From the NCBI RefSeq assembly GCF_014203605.1, contig NZ_JACHJJ010000006.1, positions 62,001 to 126,000 of the forward strand: DNA of 64,000 bases, read 5' to 3'. The notes beneath the pieces were generated by a model. The model did no database searches. It worked only from the letters and a program-made list of their open reading frames with translations, and was not told the origin of the DNA. Source of the DNA: Thiemannella venezuelensis (GTDB lineage Bacteria; Actinomycetota; Actinomycetes; Streptosporangiales; Streptosporangiaceae). This document shows positions 21,423 to 31,141 of the stretch, piece by piece. How positions within the stretch are numbered: position 1 is the first letter of the stretch; each line of letters opens with the position of its first letter. The translations under genes and the position numbers were made by a program.

Positions 21423-22226
21423 ATGAAACGTATGAGCGTCACGCTGGTAGTGGCCGGCCTGCTGAGCGTCATGATTCCCGGCGGCGCCGTGCACGCGGCT
21501 CCCGAATCGGAGTCCCTCGACTCCGTCGTTAAAGCGATCAAGAAGCAGTTCGCGAAGAAGAGCAGCGTGCGCTTCTCTGTCAAGCGACGTGGTGGGCCTC
21601 CAGCCACCTGGGACATGAAGGCGTCCGGTGCGTACCGCTTCAGGGCTTCAGGCGTGTACGCCGCCGACACCACGGAGATCTACCAGGTGCCAGGAGGGAC
21701 AGGCCGGTCCCGGGGAATCAGCATCGGTCGGGAGTTCTACTCACAGGCCTACGTGCGTTCCAAGGACGGCAAGTACATCTGGAAGTCGCCGCCGACGGTG
21801 GGGGAATGGACCTACGGGCGGAACTTCGCCGGGGTCATCTGGGGAGAGGACCTGATCAACGGGATCAACCCGGGCTTCCTCAAGCTGGGCGCCTCTCACG
21901 GTGCGACCAGCGCTGACGGTGGAACATTCGAGGGAGTGAAGACGACCCTCCACAGCGGCACGGTGACGGTTCCCAAGCTGGGTGAACGGCAGGCCGGGAT
22001 GACCTTCGGGACCGAGGAGGAGCCTTTCACGTGGGGCGGGCCGATCACCTGGAAACTCTGGGTGGGTCCGGACAACCTGCCGAGACGTTTCCACGCCATC
22101 ATAAGGTTCACCCGGCCGGAGGGCGGTGAGGCCGACACTATGACGATGAACATCATCTATCGAGGATGGGGAACCCCCGTCAAGATCACGGCTCCGCCCA
22201 AGCACCTCATCAGCGACGACTGGTGA
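21423..22226 (+). CDS. Secreted protein, possibly LppX/LprG-like fold
   Basis: 267 residues from ATG 21423. The signal peptide MKRMSVTLVVAGLLSVMIPG ends near VHAAPES with no lipobox. The mature part begins with a helix rich in Lys (VVKAIKKQFAKKSSVRFSVK), then antiparallel-strand-like segments with SGAYRFRASGVYAADTTEIY and GREFYSQAYVRSKDGKYIW, and ends GTPVKITAPPKHLISDDW. Such proteins in Streptosporangiaceae resemble the LppX/LprAFG or LolA-like lipid-binding fold, but I only see overall character, not diagnostic residues. Its codon use is less GC-biased than neighbours. It lies between the two inverted repeat copies, together with the LOG-family gene. Confidence 0.8.
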   Translation: MKRMSVTLVVAGLLSVMIPGGAVHAAPESESLDSVVKAIKKQFAKKSSVRFSVKRRGGPPATWDMKASGAYRFRASGVYAADTTEIYQVPGGTGRSRGISIGREFYSQAYVRSKDGKYIWKSPPTVGEWTYGRNFAGVIWGEDLINGINPGFLKLGASHGATSADGGTFEGVKTTLHSGTVTVPKLGERQAGMTFGTEEEPFTWGGPITWKLWVGPDNLPRRFHAIIRFTRPEGGEADTMTMNIIYRGWGTPVKITAPPKHLISDDW

Positions 22227-22485
22227 TCGACGACCTGCGGAACAACCTGCTCAACGTCAACACCAAAATTGTGCATGGTTGTCGCGGAAATCAACGGCAG
22301 GAGCGACGCAGGCGGCAACGCCGTCTACACGGATTCATGCGGCTTGGGCTGTAACCGTCCGCCTGCCCGCCCATGACCGAAGCGGAGTTGACCCGGCACA
22401 CCACCGTCTCCACCGAATGGATCATCACCTGCAGGACCGCGGCCGCCCCCGGAGGTTCCCGACCGGTAGCTGGGAGGATCACATC

Positions 22486-22965
22486 GTGGCGATCCAGGTG
22501 GCGGTCTGCGGGCCGCGCGACTGCACGAGCGAAGACGAGTCCAACGCCCGCGAGGTCGGCAGGCTGCTGGCGGAGCGCGGCGCGGTGGTGATCTGCGGCG
22601 GGTACACGGGGGTCATGGCCGCGGTGGCGGCCGGTGCCCGGTCGGCGGGCGGAACGGTGGTGGGCATCCTGTCCCGGGCCGACAGGGAGAACGCCAACCC
22701 TGACCTGTCCATCGTGATCCCGACCGGCGTCGGGGAAGCTCGGAACAACATCATCGTCAACTCGGGTGACGCCGTGATCGTCATCGGCGGATCGTGGGGA
22801 ACTCTGTCGGAGCTGGCGCTCGCCATGCGCCGGGGCCGTACCCCCGTGGTCCAGCTCGGCGGCTGGCGACTCCTCGACGAGGAAGGGCACCCACTTGCCG
22901 GTGTCAGGCACGCTTCGTCACCGGAGGAGGCACTGACGGCCACCGGGCTCTGGTCCGGTCACTGA
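22486..22965 (+). CDS. LOG-family-like protein (TIGR00725/YvdD-type Rossmann fold)
   Basis: 159 residues from GTG 22486, with GGGAGG about 10 nt upstream. VAVCGPRDCTSEDESNAREV starts a Rossmann-like fold; VVICGGYTGVMAAVAAGARS, GEARNNIIVNSGDAVIVIGG and the segment GGSWGTLSELALAM (GGxxGT-x-x-E) are the nucleotide-monophosphate-binding motifs of the LOG/lysine-decarboxylase-like family. Related proteins release cytokinin-type bases from nucleotide monophosphates, while the short TIGR00725 group is uncharacterised. The gap 22227-22485 before it has only a doubtful 33-codon frame (22276-22377) with a CGLGC motif. It lies inside the inverted-repeat-bounded segment. Confidence 0.85.
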   Translation: MAIQVAVCGPRDCTSEDESNAREVGRLLAERGAVVICGGYTGVMAAVAAGARSAGGTVVGILSRADRENANPDLSIVIPTGVGEARNNIIVNSGDAVIVIGGSWGTLSELALAMRRGRTPVVQLGGWRLLDEEGHPLAGVRHASSPEEALTATGLWSGH

Positions 22966-23046
22966 CCCGCCGGCCATGGATCCCGCGCCTTTTCCCGCTT
23001 TCTCGGCCACACCATCGTCCACATGACAGGATCAGTCCTGGTCGGC

Positions 23047-23460
23047 ACACCCTGCGGCGGCCCGCCGTGAGCTCCTTCCCGACAGCATGGCCGCAAGGCA
23101 ACGGCGAGCCACCCCGCACCAGGCCCGCGCGGGTTGCTTCAGCGACGGCGGGAACACCGGTCGTCCGGGACAGGCCCGCATCCATGCGGCCCGCACCCGG
23201 TGCGGCGGCGGGCGAGGAGTGCGGAGCGGGTGGTTGTTCCGGCCGGTGTCAAAGGCGCAACCCCGCGCGCCCGGCAGGCCGCCGCCCTGTGCGACCAGAG
23301 GCCCGCTGCGACGAACCGGCCGGAACAACCACCCGCGGAGCGCGACCATGAACCAGACAGAAGCCCTCACCGAAACACGACGACAACCAAGGCCCCACCG
23401 GAACACGACGACAACCAAGGCCCCACCGGAACACGGCGAAACCGGGAAGCCACGGCCACT
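23047..23460 (-). repeat. Inverted-repeat element, copy 2, with 22-bp perfect hairpin
   Basis: This is the reverse-orientation partner of 20905-21269 and fills most of the 541-nt gap 22966-23506. Its perfect 22-bp inverted repeat (23226-23247 with 23315-23336) encloses a 67-nt loop, the same length as in copy 1. The strongly conserved flank 23047-23225 corresponds to 21091-21269. The outer end contains the 28-bp tandem repeat at 23375-23430. The two copies bracket the secreted-protein and LOG genes. I see no gene in it. Confidence 0.85.
23375..23440. repeat. 28-bp tandem repeat, two full units and a partial third
   Basis: A unit beginning ACACGACGACAACCAAGGCC and ending CCACCGGA occurs at 23375-23402 and 23403-23430 without mismatch and starts a third time (ACACGGCGAAACC) at 23431. 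It lies at the outer end of repeat copy 2; copy 1 has degenerate counterparts near 20905-20965. Confidence 0.9.
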
Positions 23461-23506
23461 ACCATGCACCCGGAGACGCTCGGGAGCGGCCTTGGATAAT
23501 GCGGGC

Positions 23507-24415
23507 ATGAAGATCTGGGTCCCTTCCGAGGCCGCCGTCGATGTCCTGAGTGATCTGCCCGACGTGGAGTGCGCCGTCTACGACGGCACCGGACCGGTTC
23601 CCGAGGGGGTGGAGGAGGTCGAGGTCTGGGTCCCGCCGCTGGTGACGGTGCCCGACATCCCGGGGCTGCTCGGCCGGATGCCCCGGCTGAGGCTGCTGCA
23701 GACCGTGACGGCGGGCGTGGAGCCGTACCGGCCGCACCTGCCGGAGGGGGTCGTGCTCTGCAACGCGCGCGGAGTGCACGACGCGGGCACCGCGGAGTGG
23801 GCGGTGGGGGCGATGATCGCGATGCTCCGGGAGTTCCCGGGGTTCGTCAGGGCCCAGGAGCGGGCGGAGTGGACCTACCACCACACCGGGGCGCTGGCCG
23901 ACTCGACCGTGCTGATCGTCGGATACGGCTCGATCGGCGAGGCGCTGGAGCGGCGGCTGGCCGGGTTCGAGGTGGACGTGGTCCGGGTGGCCAGGACCGC
24001 GCGGGGGAACGTGCACGGCCAGGACGAACTGCCCGCGCTGCTGCCCCGGGCGGACGTGGTGGTGCTGCTGGTCCCGGCCACGCCCGACACCGCCGGGCTG
24101 GCGGGAGCGGACTTCCTGGCCGCGATGAAGGACGGCGCCCTGCTGGTGAACGCCGCGCGGGGAGGGGTGGTGGACACCGGAGCGCTCCTCGCCGAGCTGG
24201 AGAAGGGCCGGATCATGGCGGCGCTCGACGTGACCGACCCGGAGCCGCTGCCCCCGGACCACCCGCTCTGGACGGCGCCGGGGGTGTTCGTCACCCCGCA
24301 CGTGGCGGGCAGCACTCCGGCCTCGGGACGGCGCACGCTGCGGCTGCTCCGCTCGCAGCTCCTGCGCTACCTCGCAGGTGAACCGCTCAAGAACATGATT
24401 ACAGGCTCATATTGA
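23507..24415 (+). CDS. D-isomer-specific 2-hydroxyacid dehydrogenase
   Basis: 302 residues from ATG 23507; the frame is open upstream only through the repeat element. The C-terminal NAD-binding half has the glycine motif VGYGSIGEALERR (G-x-G-x-x-G) and the catalytic set Arg in NAARGGVVDTGALL, Glu in DPEPLPPDHPLW and His in TPHVAGST. The N-terminal half is short, as in the compact phosphoglycerate dehydrogenase-like members. It reduces a 2-keto acid or oxidises a 2-hydroxy acid; substrate is not evident, and serA at 45861 is clearly the serine-pathway enzyme. It is monocistronic. Confidence 0.9.
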   Translation: MKIWVPSEAAVDVLSDLPDVECAVYDGTGPVPEGVEEVEVWVPPLVTVPDIPGLLGRMPRLRLLQTVTAGVEPYRPHLPEGVVLCNARGVHDAGTAEWAVGAMIAMLREFPGFVRAQERAEWTYHHTGALADSTVLIVGYGSIGEALERRLAGFEVDVVRVARTARGNVHGQDELPALLPRADVVVLLVPATPDTAGLAGADFLAAMKDGALLVNAARGGVVDTGALLAELEKGRIMAALDVTDPEPLPPDHPLWTAPGVFVTPHVAGSTPASGRRTLRLLRSQLLRYLAGEPLKNMITGSY

Positions 24416-24466
24416 CGGAGAAAGACGACCGGGAAAGGAATCCGGACCGTGGCTGGCCCGTGACCT

Positions 24467-24476
24467 TACGTACGTA
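24467..24476. promoter_or_regulatory. Short palindrome TACGTACGTA upstream of the PAS-GGDEF-EAL gene
   Basis: A perfect 10-bp palindrome in the 273-nt gap 24416-24688. It could be a regulator half-site pair for the downstream gene. The rest of the gap shows no gene or clear terminator. Confidence 0.3.
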
Positions 24477-24688
24477 TCGTTGTCTCCTGCGACCCTGATC
24501 GCTCGCATGGTTATCAGAACGGTGACGACTGCGCTGTTGTCACCCCCCGTGCCGTCCGGAGAGTCCACACTGGCCGTGTGCTCTCCGGGGCGCGAGAACG
24601 AGGAGGTGCACCGCGACGGCGTCGCGGGCGCGGCGGAGTGAAGGAACGCCGCGGAGGCGAGACGGACCTAACACTGGATGGGCAAGAG

Positions 24689-27430
24689 ATGATCCGCTGG
24701 CGTGACCCACGGGTACCGCTGACCGCCGCCGCCGGGATCGGCGCGGCAGGGCTCGTCGCCGCGCTCGCCGGCGGCGTCCCGGCGGGGGTCGCCGGAGCGG
24801 TGGCGGGCGTCGCGGCCGCCGCGGCCGCCGCGCTCTCCCTGTTCGTCGCGGCCTCCCGGGCGACCGGCCGCCGCCGGGCGCCGGCCTGGCGCTGGCTGGC
24901 GGCGGGATCGATCACCTGGACGGCCGGGACCGGCGCCCGGCCGATCGCGGACGGCACGCCGTTCGTGGTGAACTTCGCCGACCTGGTGCTGCTCGTCGGC
25001 ACGGCGATGCTCGCCGTCGGCACCGGCCTGTCCGCCGCCCGGCCCGCCCAGGGGCCTGCGTTCCTGCGCGGTCTCGCCGACGCCTACGTCTGCGCGGCCT
25101 CGCTCTTCGCGATCGCCTGGGTCCTCGTGCTGGGCCCCCTCTACGGCGAGGCCGGAGGGGCGGGCGGCTTCGCCGTCACCTTCTCCGCCCCGCTGCTCTG
25201 CCTGGTCCTCGCCTGCGCGGTGGCGCCCTCGGTGGTGCCGATCCGGCGCTCGGCGTGGCCGGTGGGCCTGGCGGCGCTCGCCGTGCTCGCCGCCATCACC
25301 GTCAGCGAGACGGTCACCGCGGTGGCGAGGCTGGCGGGAGACGCCCCGCCGGCGGCCGGGATCTGGCCGGCCCCGATGGCGTTCCTGCTGCTCGCCGCGG
25401 TCCCCTGGACCGGCCGCGCGGCCCGCGAGGCGCAGGCGGCCCGCGAGGCGCAGGCGGCCCGCGAGGCGCAGGCGGCCCGGGAGGGAGATGCGGCTTCCGA
25501 GGCGGAGCCGGCGCCCGATGCCCGGGAGGAGCCCGCGGACGGGCCGGTCTTCCCGCTGCTCGCCGCGGTGCCGCCGGTCCTCGTCGCCGCGGCCACCGCC
25601 GTGGTGCTCCTGCGGGTGCTCGGCGGCGGCGTGAAGGGTCCCGGCGGGGTCCTGGCCGTCGTCTCGGCCTCGGTCGTGGGGGTCCTGGTGGTGCGGCTGT
25701 TCACGGTCCTGACGGAGGCGGGCCGCCTGCGGCGCCTGCTGGACCTCGGCGAGCGGCAGCTCCAGGACCTGGCCGAGAGCACCGGCGACGTGGTCCTGCT
25801 CTGCGACCACGACGGCCTGGTGCACCGGATCGGCGAGGGCGTCGAGATCACGTACGGCTACCGCCCCGAGGAACTGGTCGGCGGATCGATCTTCGACTAC
25901 ATCCACCCGGAGGACGTGCCCGGCATCCGGCAGGCGCTGCACGCGATGAGCCCCGACGAGGAGCCGGCCGAGGGCACCGGGGCCTGCATGATCGCCTGCC
26001 GGATCCGCGCGGCCGACGGCACCTGGCGGCCGACCGAGTCGGTGGCCACCCGGCACGTGCGCGGGGAGGGACTGCTCCTGGTCACCACGCGCGACGTCAG
26101 CGACGAGGAGGCCCTGCGCAACCAGCTCACCCACCTGACCTTCCACGACGGCATCACCGGCCTGCCCAACCGGGCCTACTTCGAGGAGCGCACCAGGGAG
26201 GTGCTGGCCAGGCCCGGCGGGAGCCGTACGGCTGTGATCTTCCTCGACCTCGACGGCTTCACCTCGGTCAACGACTCGGTCGGCCACGCCAGCGGCGACT
26301 ACCTGCTCGGCCAGGCCGCCCGCAGGCTCCGCGCCGCCGTACGGACCGACGACACCCTGGCCCGCTGGGGCGGCGACGAGTTCGCGGTGCTGCTGGAGTC
26401 GGGGGCGGACGCGCAGACGGCGGTGGACCTGGCCGAGCTGCTGATCCACACGGTCTCCTCGGAGCCGTTCCGGGTGGCCGACCGGGACATCGCGCTGACC
26501 GCGAGCGTCGGGGTGGCCTTCGCCGACGACGAGGTGTCCTCGGCGGACCTGATCCGCAACGCCGACGTGGCGATGGCCCGGGCCAAGGAACTCGGCGGAC
26601 GCCGGGTCGAGGTGTTCGCCGCCCACATGCACGCCGACGTGGTGCGCCGCCTGGAGCTCGCCGCGGACCTGCAGCGGGCGCTGCTGGAGAACCAGTTCGC
26701 GATCGAGTACCAGCCGGTGGTGGACCTGGCCACCTCGCGCGTCACCGCGGTGGAGGCGTTGGTGCGCTGGTGGAAGGGGGGCGTGTTCGTGCCCCCGGAG
26801 CAGTTCCTCGGCCCGGCCGAGGACACCGGCCTGATCGTGCCGCTGAGCGAGTGGATCCTGCGGGAGGCCTGCCAGGAGGTGGCGGCGTGGCGGGCGTCGG
26901 GGTGGGACATCGGCCTCTCGCTCAACCTCTCGGCCCGGCAGATCACCGCGCCGCGCTTCGTGGAGACCGTCGAGTCGGCGCTGGCCGAGAGCGGCCTGCC
27001 GCCCAGCGCGCTGACCCTCGAGGTGATCGAGGAGATGCTGGTCGAGGACGCCGAGGAGGTCGTCACCCGCCTGTCCGAGCTGCGCGGGCTCGGGGTGCGG
27101 CTGGCCATCGACGACTTCGGCACCGGCTACGCCTCGCTGGCGTTCCTCCGCCAGCTCCCGGTGGACATGATCAAGATCGATCCGTCGTTCGTCTCCGGCC
27201 TGGGCCGCGACGAGACGCTGACGCTGCTGACCCGCACGATCGTTCGGCTCGGTCACGACCTCGGACTGATCGTGGTGGCCGAGGGCATCGAGCGTCCCGA
27301 GCAGCTGGACCTGCTGCGGGAGATGGGCTGCACGCGCGGCCAGGGCTACCTGGTGGCGCGGCCGATGGCCCCCCGCGGTGTCGACTCCCTGATGCCCGCC
27401 ACGGCCGCCGGCCTGCGGGAAAGCGTCTGA
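24689..27430 (+). CDS. Membrane protein with PAS, GGDEF and EAL domains
   Basis: About 913 residues from ATG 24689 (MIRWRDPRVP); the ribosome site is weak and GTG starts near 24578-24638 are possible. The N-terminus has about eight hydrophobic segments. In one loop lies a Glu-rich AAREAQ hexapeptide repeated three times (18-bp DNA repeat near 25430-25480). A PAS domain follows (LAESTGDVVLLCDHDGLVHR, about 365-480), then GGDEF (motif 561-565) and EAL (motif 689-691, later DDFGTGYASL). Both active motifs are intact, so it may make and break cyclic-di-GMP. It is the second dual-domain protein in the window. The PAS domain suggests ligand or redox gating. Confidence 0.92.
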   Translation: MIRWRDPRVPLTAAAGIGAAGLVAALAGGVPAGVAGAVAGVAAAAAAALSLFVAASRATGRRRAPAWRWLAAGSITWTAGTGARPIADGTPFVVNFADLVLLVGTAMLAVGTGLSAARPAQGPAFLRGLADAYVCAASLFAIAWVLVLGPLYGEAGGAGGFAVTFSAPLLCLVLACAVAPSVVPIRRSAWPVGLAALAVLAAITVSETVTAVARLAGDAPPAAGIWPAPMAFLLLAAVPWTGRAAREAQAAREAQAAREAQAAREGDAASEAEPAPDAREEPADGPVFPLLAAVPPVLVAAATAVVLLRVLGGGVKGPGGVLAVVSASVVGVLVVRLFTVLTEAGRLRRLLDLGERQLQDLAESTGDVVLLCDHDGLVHRIGEGVEITYGYRPEELVGGSIFDYIHPEDVPGIRQALHAMSPDEEPAEGTGACMIACRIRAADGTWRPTESVATRHVRGEGLLLVTTRDVSDEEALRNQLTHLTFHDGITGLPNRAYFEERTREVLARPGGSRTAVIFLDLDGFTSVNDSVGHASGDYLLGQAARRLRAAVRTDDTLARWGGDEFAVLLESGADAQTAVDLAELLIHTVSSEPFRVADRDIALTASVGVAFADDEVSSADLIRNADVAMARAKELGGRRVEVFAAHMHADVVRRLELAADLQRALLENQFAIEYQPVVDLATSRVTAVEALVRWWKGGVFVPPEQFLGPAEDTGLIVPLSEWILREACQEVAAWRASGWDIGLSLNLSARQITAPRFVETVESALAESGLPPSALTLEVIEEMLVEDAEEVVTRLSELRGLGVRLAIDDFGTGYASLAFLRQLPVDMIKIDPSFVSGLGRDETLTLLTRTIVRLGHDLGLIVVAEGIERPEQLDLLREMGCTRGQGYLVARPMAPRGVDSLMPATAAGLRESV

Positions 27431-27499
27431 CGTCTCGGACATTGAGACATGTGTCCCATGAATTTGACGCAGGAGCACTTCATCGGCCATCGTGGAGCC

Positions 27500-27550
27500 A
27501 TGCATCACCGTGGGATTCGCGTAGTACTTCGCCGGCGCGCAGGCCGCTAG
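27500..27550 (+). CDS. Leader peptide of the ilvBNC operon, MHHRGIRVVLRRRAGR
   Basis: A 16-residue ORF with GGAG just ahead of its ATG. It contains Ile, Val, Val and Leu codons at 27515-27529, the end products of the operon it precedes. The hairpin 27533-27543/27564-27574 starts three codons later and the attenuator terminator follows. This is the layout of ribosome-mediated attenuation known for ilvBNC in Corynebacterium. Ribosome stalling at the Ile/Val/Leu codons under starvation would change folding downstream. It is too short to be caught by length cut-offs. Confidence 0.85.
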   Translation: MHHRGIRVVLRRRAGR

Positions 27551-27614
27551 CGAAGCACTCCGACCTGCGCGCCGCCCCAGCCCCGCCATGATCAGGTGGG
27601 ATGGGGCGTTTTTT
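27533..27614 (+). terminator. Attenuator of ilvBNC: leader hairpin plus intrinsic terminator
   Basis: CGGCGCGCAGG (27533-27543) pairs perfectly with CCTGCGCGCCG (27564-27574). The next hairpin, CGCCCCA (27573-27579) with TGGGGCG (27602-27608) plus an inner CCC-GCC/GGTGGG stem, is followed by six T (27609-27614): a strong intrinsic terminator 54 nt before ilvB. The two structures overlap by two nucleotides, so they can compete. Read with the leader peptide, this is a transcription attenuator responding to branched-chain aminoacyl-tRNA levels. The exact switching order is inferred. Confidence 0.85.
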
Positions 27615-27667
27615 ATGCCAGCACGTCCCATGCCAGCGAGCAGCTCAGCCACACAAGGAACGAGCCG

Positions 27668-29404
27668 ATGACCGAACAGATGACAGGAGCCCAGGCCCTG
27701 GTGCGGGCCCTGGAGCACGTCGGGGTTGACACCGTGTTCGGGATTCCGGGCGGCGCGATTCTCCCCGCCTACGATCCCCTCTACGACTCGACCAAGGTCC
27801 GGCACGTGCTCGTACGGCACGAGCAGGGCGCCGGCCACGCGGCCCAGGGATACGCGCAGGCCACCGGCAGGGTCGGGGTGTGCATGGCCACCAGCGGCCC
27901 GGGCGCGACCAACCTGGTCACCCCGATCGCCGACGCCTACATGGACTCGGTCCCGCTGGTCGCGATCACCGGCCAGGTGGCGAGCGCCGCGATCGGCACC
28001 GACGCCTTCCAGGAAGCCGACATCTCCGGCATCACCATGCCGATCACGAAGCACAACTTCCTGGTCACCAACCCGGCCGACATCCCCAGGACGATCGTCG
28101 AGGCCTTCCACATCGCCTCCACCGGGCGCCCCGGGCCGGTCCTGGTCGACATCGCCAAGGACGCGCTGCAGGCCACCACGACCTTCCAGTGGCCGGTGAC
28201 CATGCAGCTGCCCGGCTACCGCCCGGTGACCCGGCCGCACTCCAAGCAGATCCGCGAGGCGGCCAAGCTGATCGCCGAGGCGAAGCGGCCGGTGCTGTAC
28301 GTCGGCGGCGGCGTGCACCGCGCGGGCGCCTCGGCGCTGCTGCTGGAGTTCGCCGAGCTGACCGGCATCCCGGTCGTCACCACGCTGATGGCCCGGGGCA
28401 CGTTCCCCGACAGCCACCCGCAGCACATGGGCATGCCCGGCATGCACGGCTCGGTCTCGGCGGTCGGCGCGCTGCAGAAGTCCGACCTGATCATCGGCCT
28501 CGGCGTGCGCTTCGACGACCGCGTCACCGGTGACCTGTCCAGCTTCGCGCCGTACGCCAAGGTCGTCCACGCCGACATCGACCCGGCGGAGATCTCCAAG
28601 AACCGGCACGCCGACGTCCCGATCGTGGGCGACTGCAAGGAGGTCCTGGCCGACCTGATCGCGGCGGTGCGCGCCGAGGACCGCAAGGGCGACTACGCCG
28701 ACTGGTGGACGCTGCTCAACGGCTACCGGGCGACCTACCCGCTGGGCTACGAGCAGTTCGAGGACGGCTCCCTGGCCCCGCAGTACGTCATGGAGCGGCT
28801 GGGCGCGATCGTCGGCCCCGACGCGCTCTACACCGCGGGCGTCGGCCAGCACCAGATGTGGGCGGCCCAGTTCATCGGCTACGAGAAGCCCGGCACGTTC
28901 ATCAACTCCGGCGGCGCCGGCACGATGGGCTTCGCGGTCCCGGCCGCGATGGGCGCCAAGATGGGCCGGCCCGAGAGCACGGTCTGGGCCATCGACGGCG
29001 ACGGCTGCTTCCAGATGACCAACCAGGAACTGGCCACCTGCGCCATCGAGGGCGTGCCGATCAAGGTCGCGGTCATCAACAACGGCAACCTCGGCATGGT
29101 CCGCCAGTGGCAGACGCTCTTCTACAACGAGCGCTACTCCAACACCGACCTGCAGACGGTCCGCCGGATTCCCGACTTCGTGAAGCTCGCCGAGGCGTAC
29201 GGTTGTGTGGGCCTGAGATGCGAGCGGCCGGAGGACGTGGACGCGACCATCAAGAAGGCGATGGAGATCAACGACGTTCCGGTCGTGATCGACTTCGTCG
29301 TGCACCAGGACGCGATGGTCTGGCCGATGGTCGCGGCCGGCACCAGCAACGACGACATCAAGTTCGCGCGCGACATGGCGCCGGTCTGGGACAACGAGGA
29401 GTAG
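27668..29404 (+). CDS. ilvB: Acetolactate synthase, large (catalytic) subunit
   Basis: 578 residues from ATG 27668. It joins two pyruvates, or pyruvate and 2-oxobutyrate, with thiamine diphosphate, the first common step of Val/Leu/Ile synthesis. Catalytic Glu52 lies in [13 protein letters not shown]. The FAD-binding middle domain is clear. The ThDP/Mg motif runs from [18 protein letters not shown] to [10 protein letters not shown]. Length is normal. It is first in ilvB-ilvN-ilvC, behind a leader peptide and attenuator, so expression should rise on branched-chain amino acid starvation. Confidence 0.98.
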   Translation: MTEQMTGAQALVRALEHVGVDTVFGIPGGAILPAYDPLYDSTKVRHVLVRHEQGAGHAAQGYAQATGRVGVCMATSGPGATNLVTPIADAYMDSVPLVAITGQVASAAIGTDAFQEADISGITMPITKHNFLVTNPADIPRTIVEAFHIASTGRPGPVLVDIAKDALQATTTFQWPVTMQLPGYRPVTRPHSKQIREAAKLIAEAKRPVLYVGGGVHRAGASALLLEFAELTGIPVVTTLMARGTFPDSHPQHMGMPGMHGSVSAVGALQKSDLIIGLGVRFDDRVTGDLSSFAPYAKVVHADIDPAEISKNRHADVPIVGDCKEVLADLIAAVRAEDRKGDYADWWTLLNGYRATYPLGYEQFEDGSLAPQYVMERLGAIVGPDALYTAGVGQHQMWAAQFIGYEKPGTFINSGGAGTMGFAVPAAMGAKMGRPESTVWAIDGDGCFQMTNQELATCAIEGVPIKVAVINNGNLGMVRQWQTLFYNERYSNTDLQTVRRIPDFVKLAEAYGCVGLRCERPEDVDATIKKAMEINDVPVVIDFVVHQDAMVWPMVAAGTSNDDIKFARDMAPVWDNEE

Positions 29405-29477
29405 GCGTGAGCGAGCGGACCAGTAGACACAGCGGGCTCGCCGATGCGCCGACGAGCCGCCAGGCGAGGAGGAACGC

Positions 29478-30002
29478 ATGAGCAGGCACACGCTCTCGGT
29501 GCTGGTGGAGAACAAGCCCGGCGTGCTCGCGCGCGTCGCCTCGCTGTTCAGCCGCCGGGGGTTCAACATCGACTCCCTGGCGGTCGGGCCGACCGAGCAC
29601 GAGGACATCTCCCGGATGACCATCGTGGTCAACGTCGAGGACCTCCCGCTGGAGCAGGTCACCAAGCAGCTCAACAAGCTGGTGAACGTGCTGAAGATCG
29701 TGGAGCTCGACCCGGCCCAGTCGGTCCAGCGCGAACTCACCCTGATCAAGGTGCGGGCCGACGCGGAGAACCGCTCCAGCGTGCTGGAGCTGGTCAACCT
29801 GTTCCGCGCGCGCTGCGTCGACGTCGCCTCCGACGCGGTGACCATCGAGGTCACCGGGACGCCGGACAAGCTGGAGGCCTTCATCAAGGTCCTGGAGCCG
29901 TTCGGCATCAAGGAACTCGTCCAGTCGGGCATGGTGGCCATCGGCCGCGGCGCCCGTTCCATCACCGACCGCTCTCTCCGGGCCCTGGACCGGACCGCGT
30001 AG
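29478..30002 (+). CDS. ilvN: Acetolactate synthase, regulatory small subunit
   Basis: 174 residues from ATG 29478, with AGGAGG 6 nt upstream. The N-terminal ACT domain starts with HTLSVLVENKPGVLARVASL and FSRRGFNIDSLAVGPTEH. The C-terminal domain carries VTKQLNKLVNVLKI and ELTLIKVRAD. It confers valine feedback inhibition on IlvB and stimulates its activity. It lies 73 nt after ilvB and 48 nt before ilvC, in the same transcript. Confidence 0.97.
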   Translation: MSRHTLSVLVENKPGVLARVASLFSRRGFNIDSLAVGPTEHEDISRMTIVVNVEDLPLEQVTKQLNKLVNVLKIVELDPAQSVQRELTLIKVRADAENRSSVLELVNLFRARCVDVASDAVTIEVTGTPDKLEAFIKVLEPFGIKELVQSGMVAIGRGARSITDRSLRALDRTA

Positions 30003-31040
<1,038 letters not shown>

Positions 31041-31056
31041 GGGTTCCGCACGCGGT

Positions 31057-31098
31057 ACGGCGCCGCCCGGGAGGTCCCGGGCGGCGCCGTTCTTTTTT
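31057..31098 (+). terminator. Terminator after ilvC
   Basis: A perfect inverted repeat with 16-nt arms (31057-31072 with 31075-31090) is followed by TTCTTTTTT. It is the most canonical intrinsic terminator in the window. Confidence 0.95.
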
Positions 31099-31141
31099 CG
31101 GACGCGTGCTCTTCCGGACGCGGGCGCGGATCCGCGGGCCG

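Noticed and set aside
22276-22377. 33-codon frame starting MVVAEINGRSDAGGNAVY and containing CGLGC, possible RiPP-like precursor
   Set aside because: No ribosome site, no modifying enzyme nearby, and the Cys motif alone is not diagnostic. Kept only as a remark.
23375-23440. Short direct repeats as a CRISPR remnant
   Set aside because: Units are directly adjacent with no spacers, and no cas genes are in the window.
23134-23499. Frames in both repeat copies encoding similar Arg/Pro-rich sequence (LLQRRREHRSSG, VKGATPRARQAAA)
   Set aside because: Several frames are open and similar in both copies because the DNA is repeated; no frame has a ribosome site or preferential conservation. The paired hairpin changes point to DNA/RNA structure, not protein.
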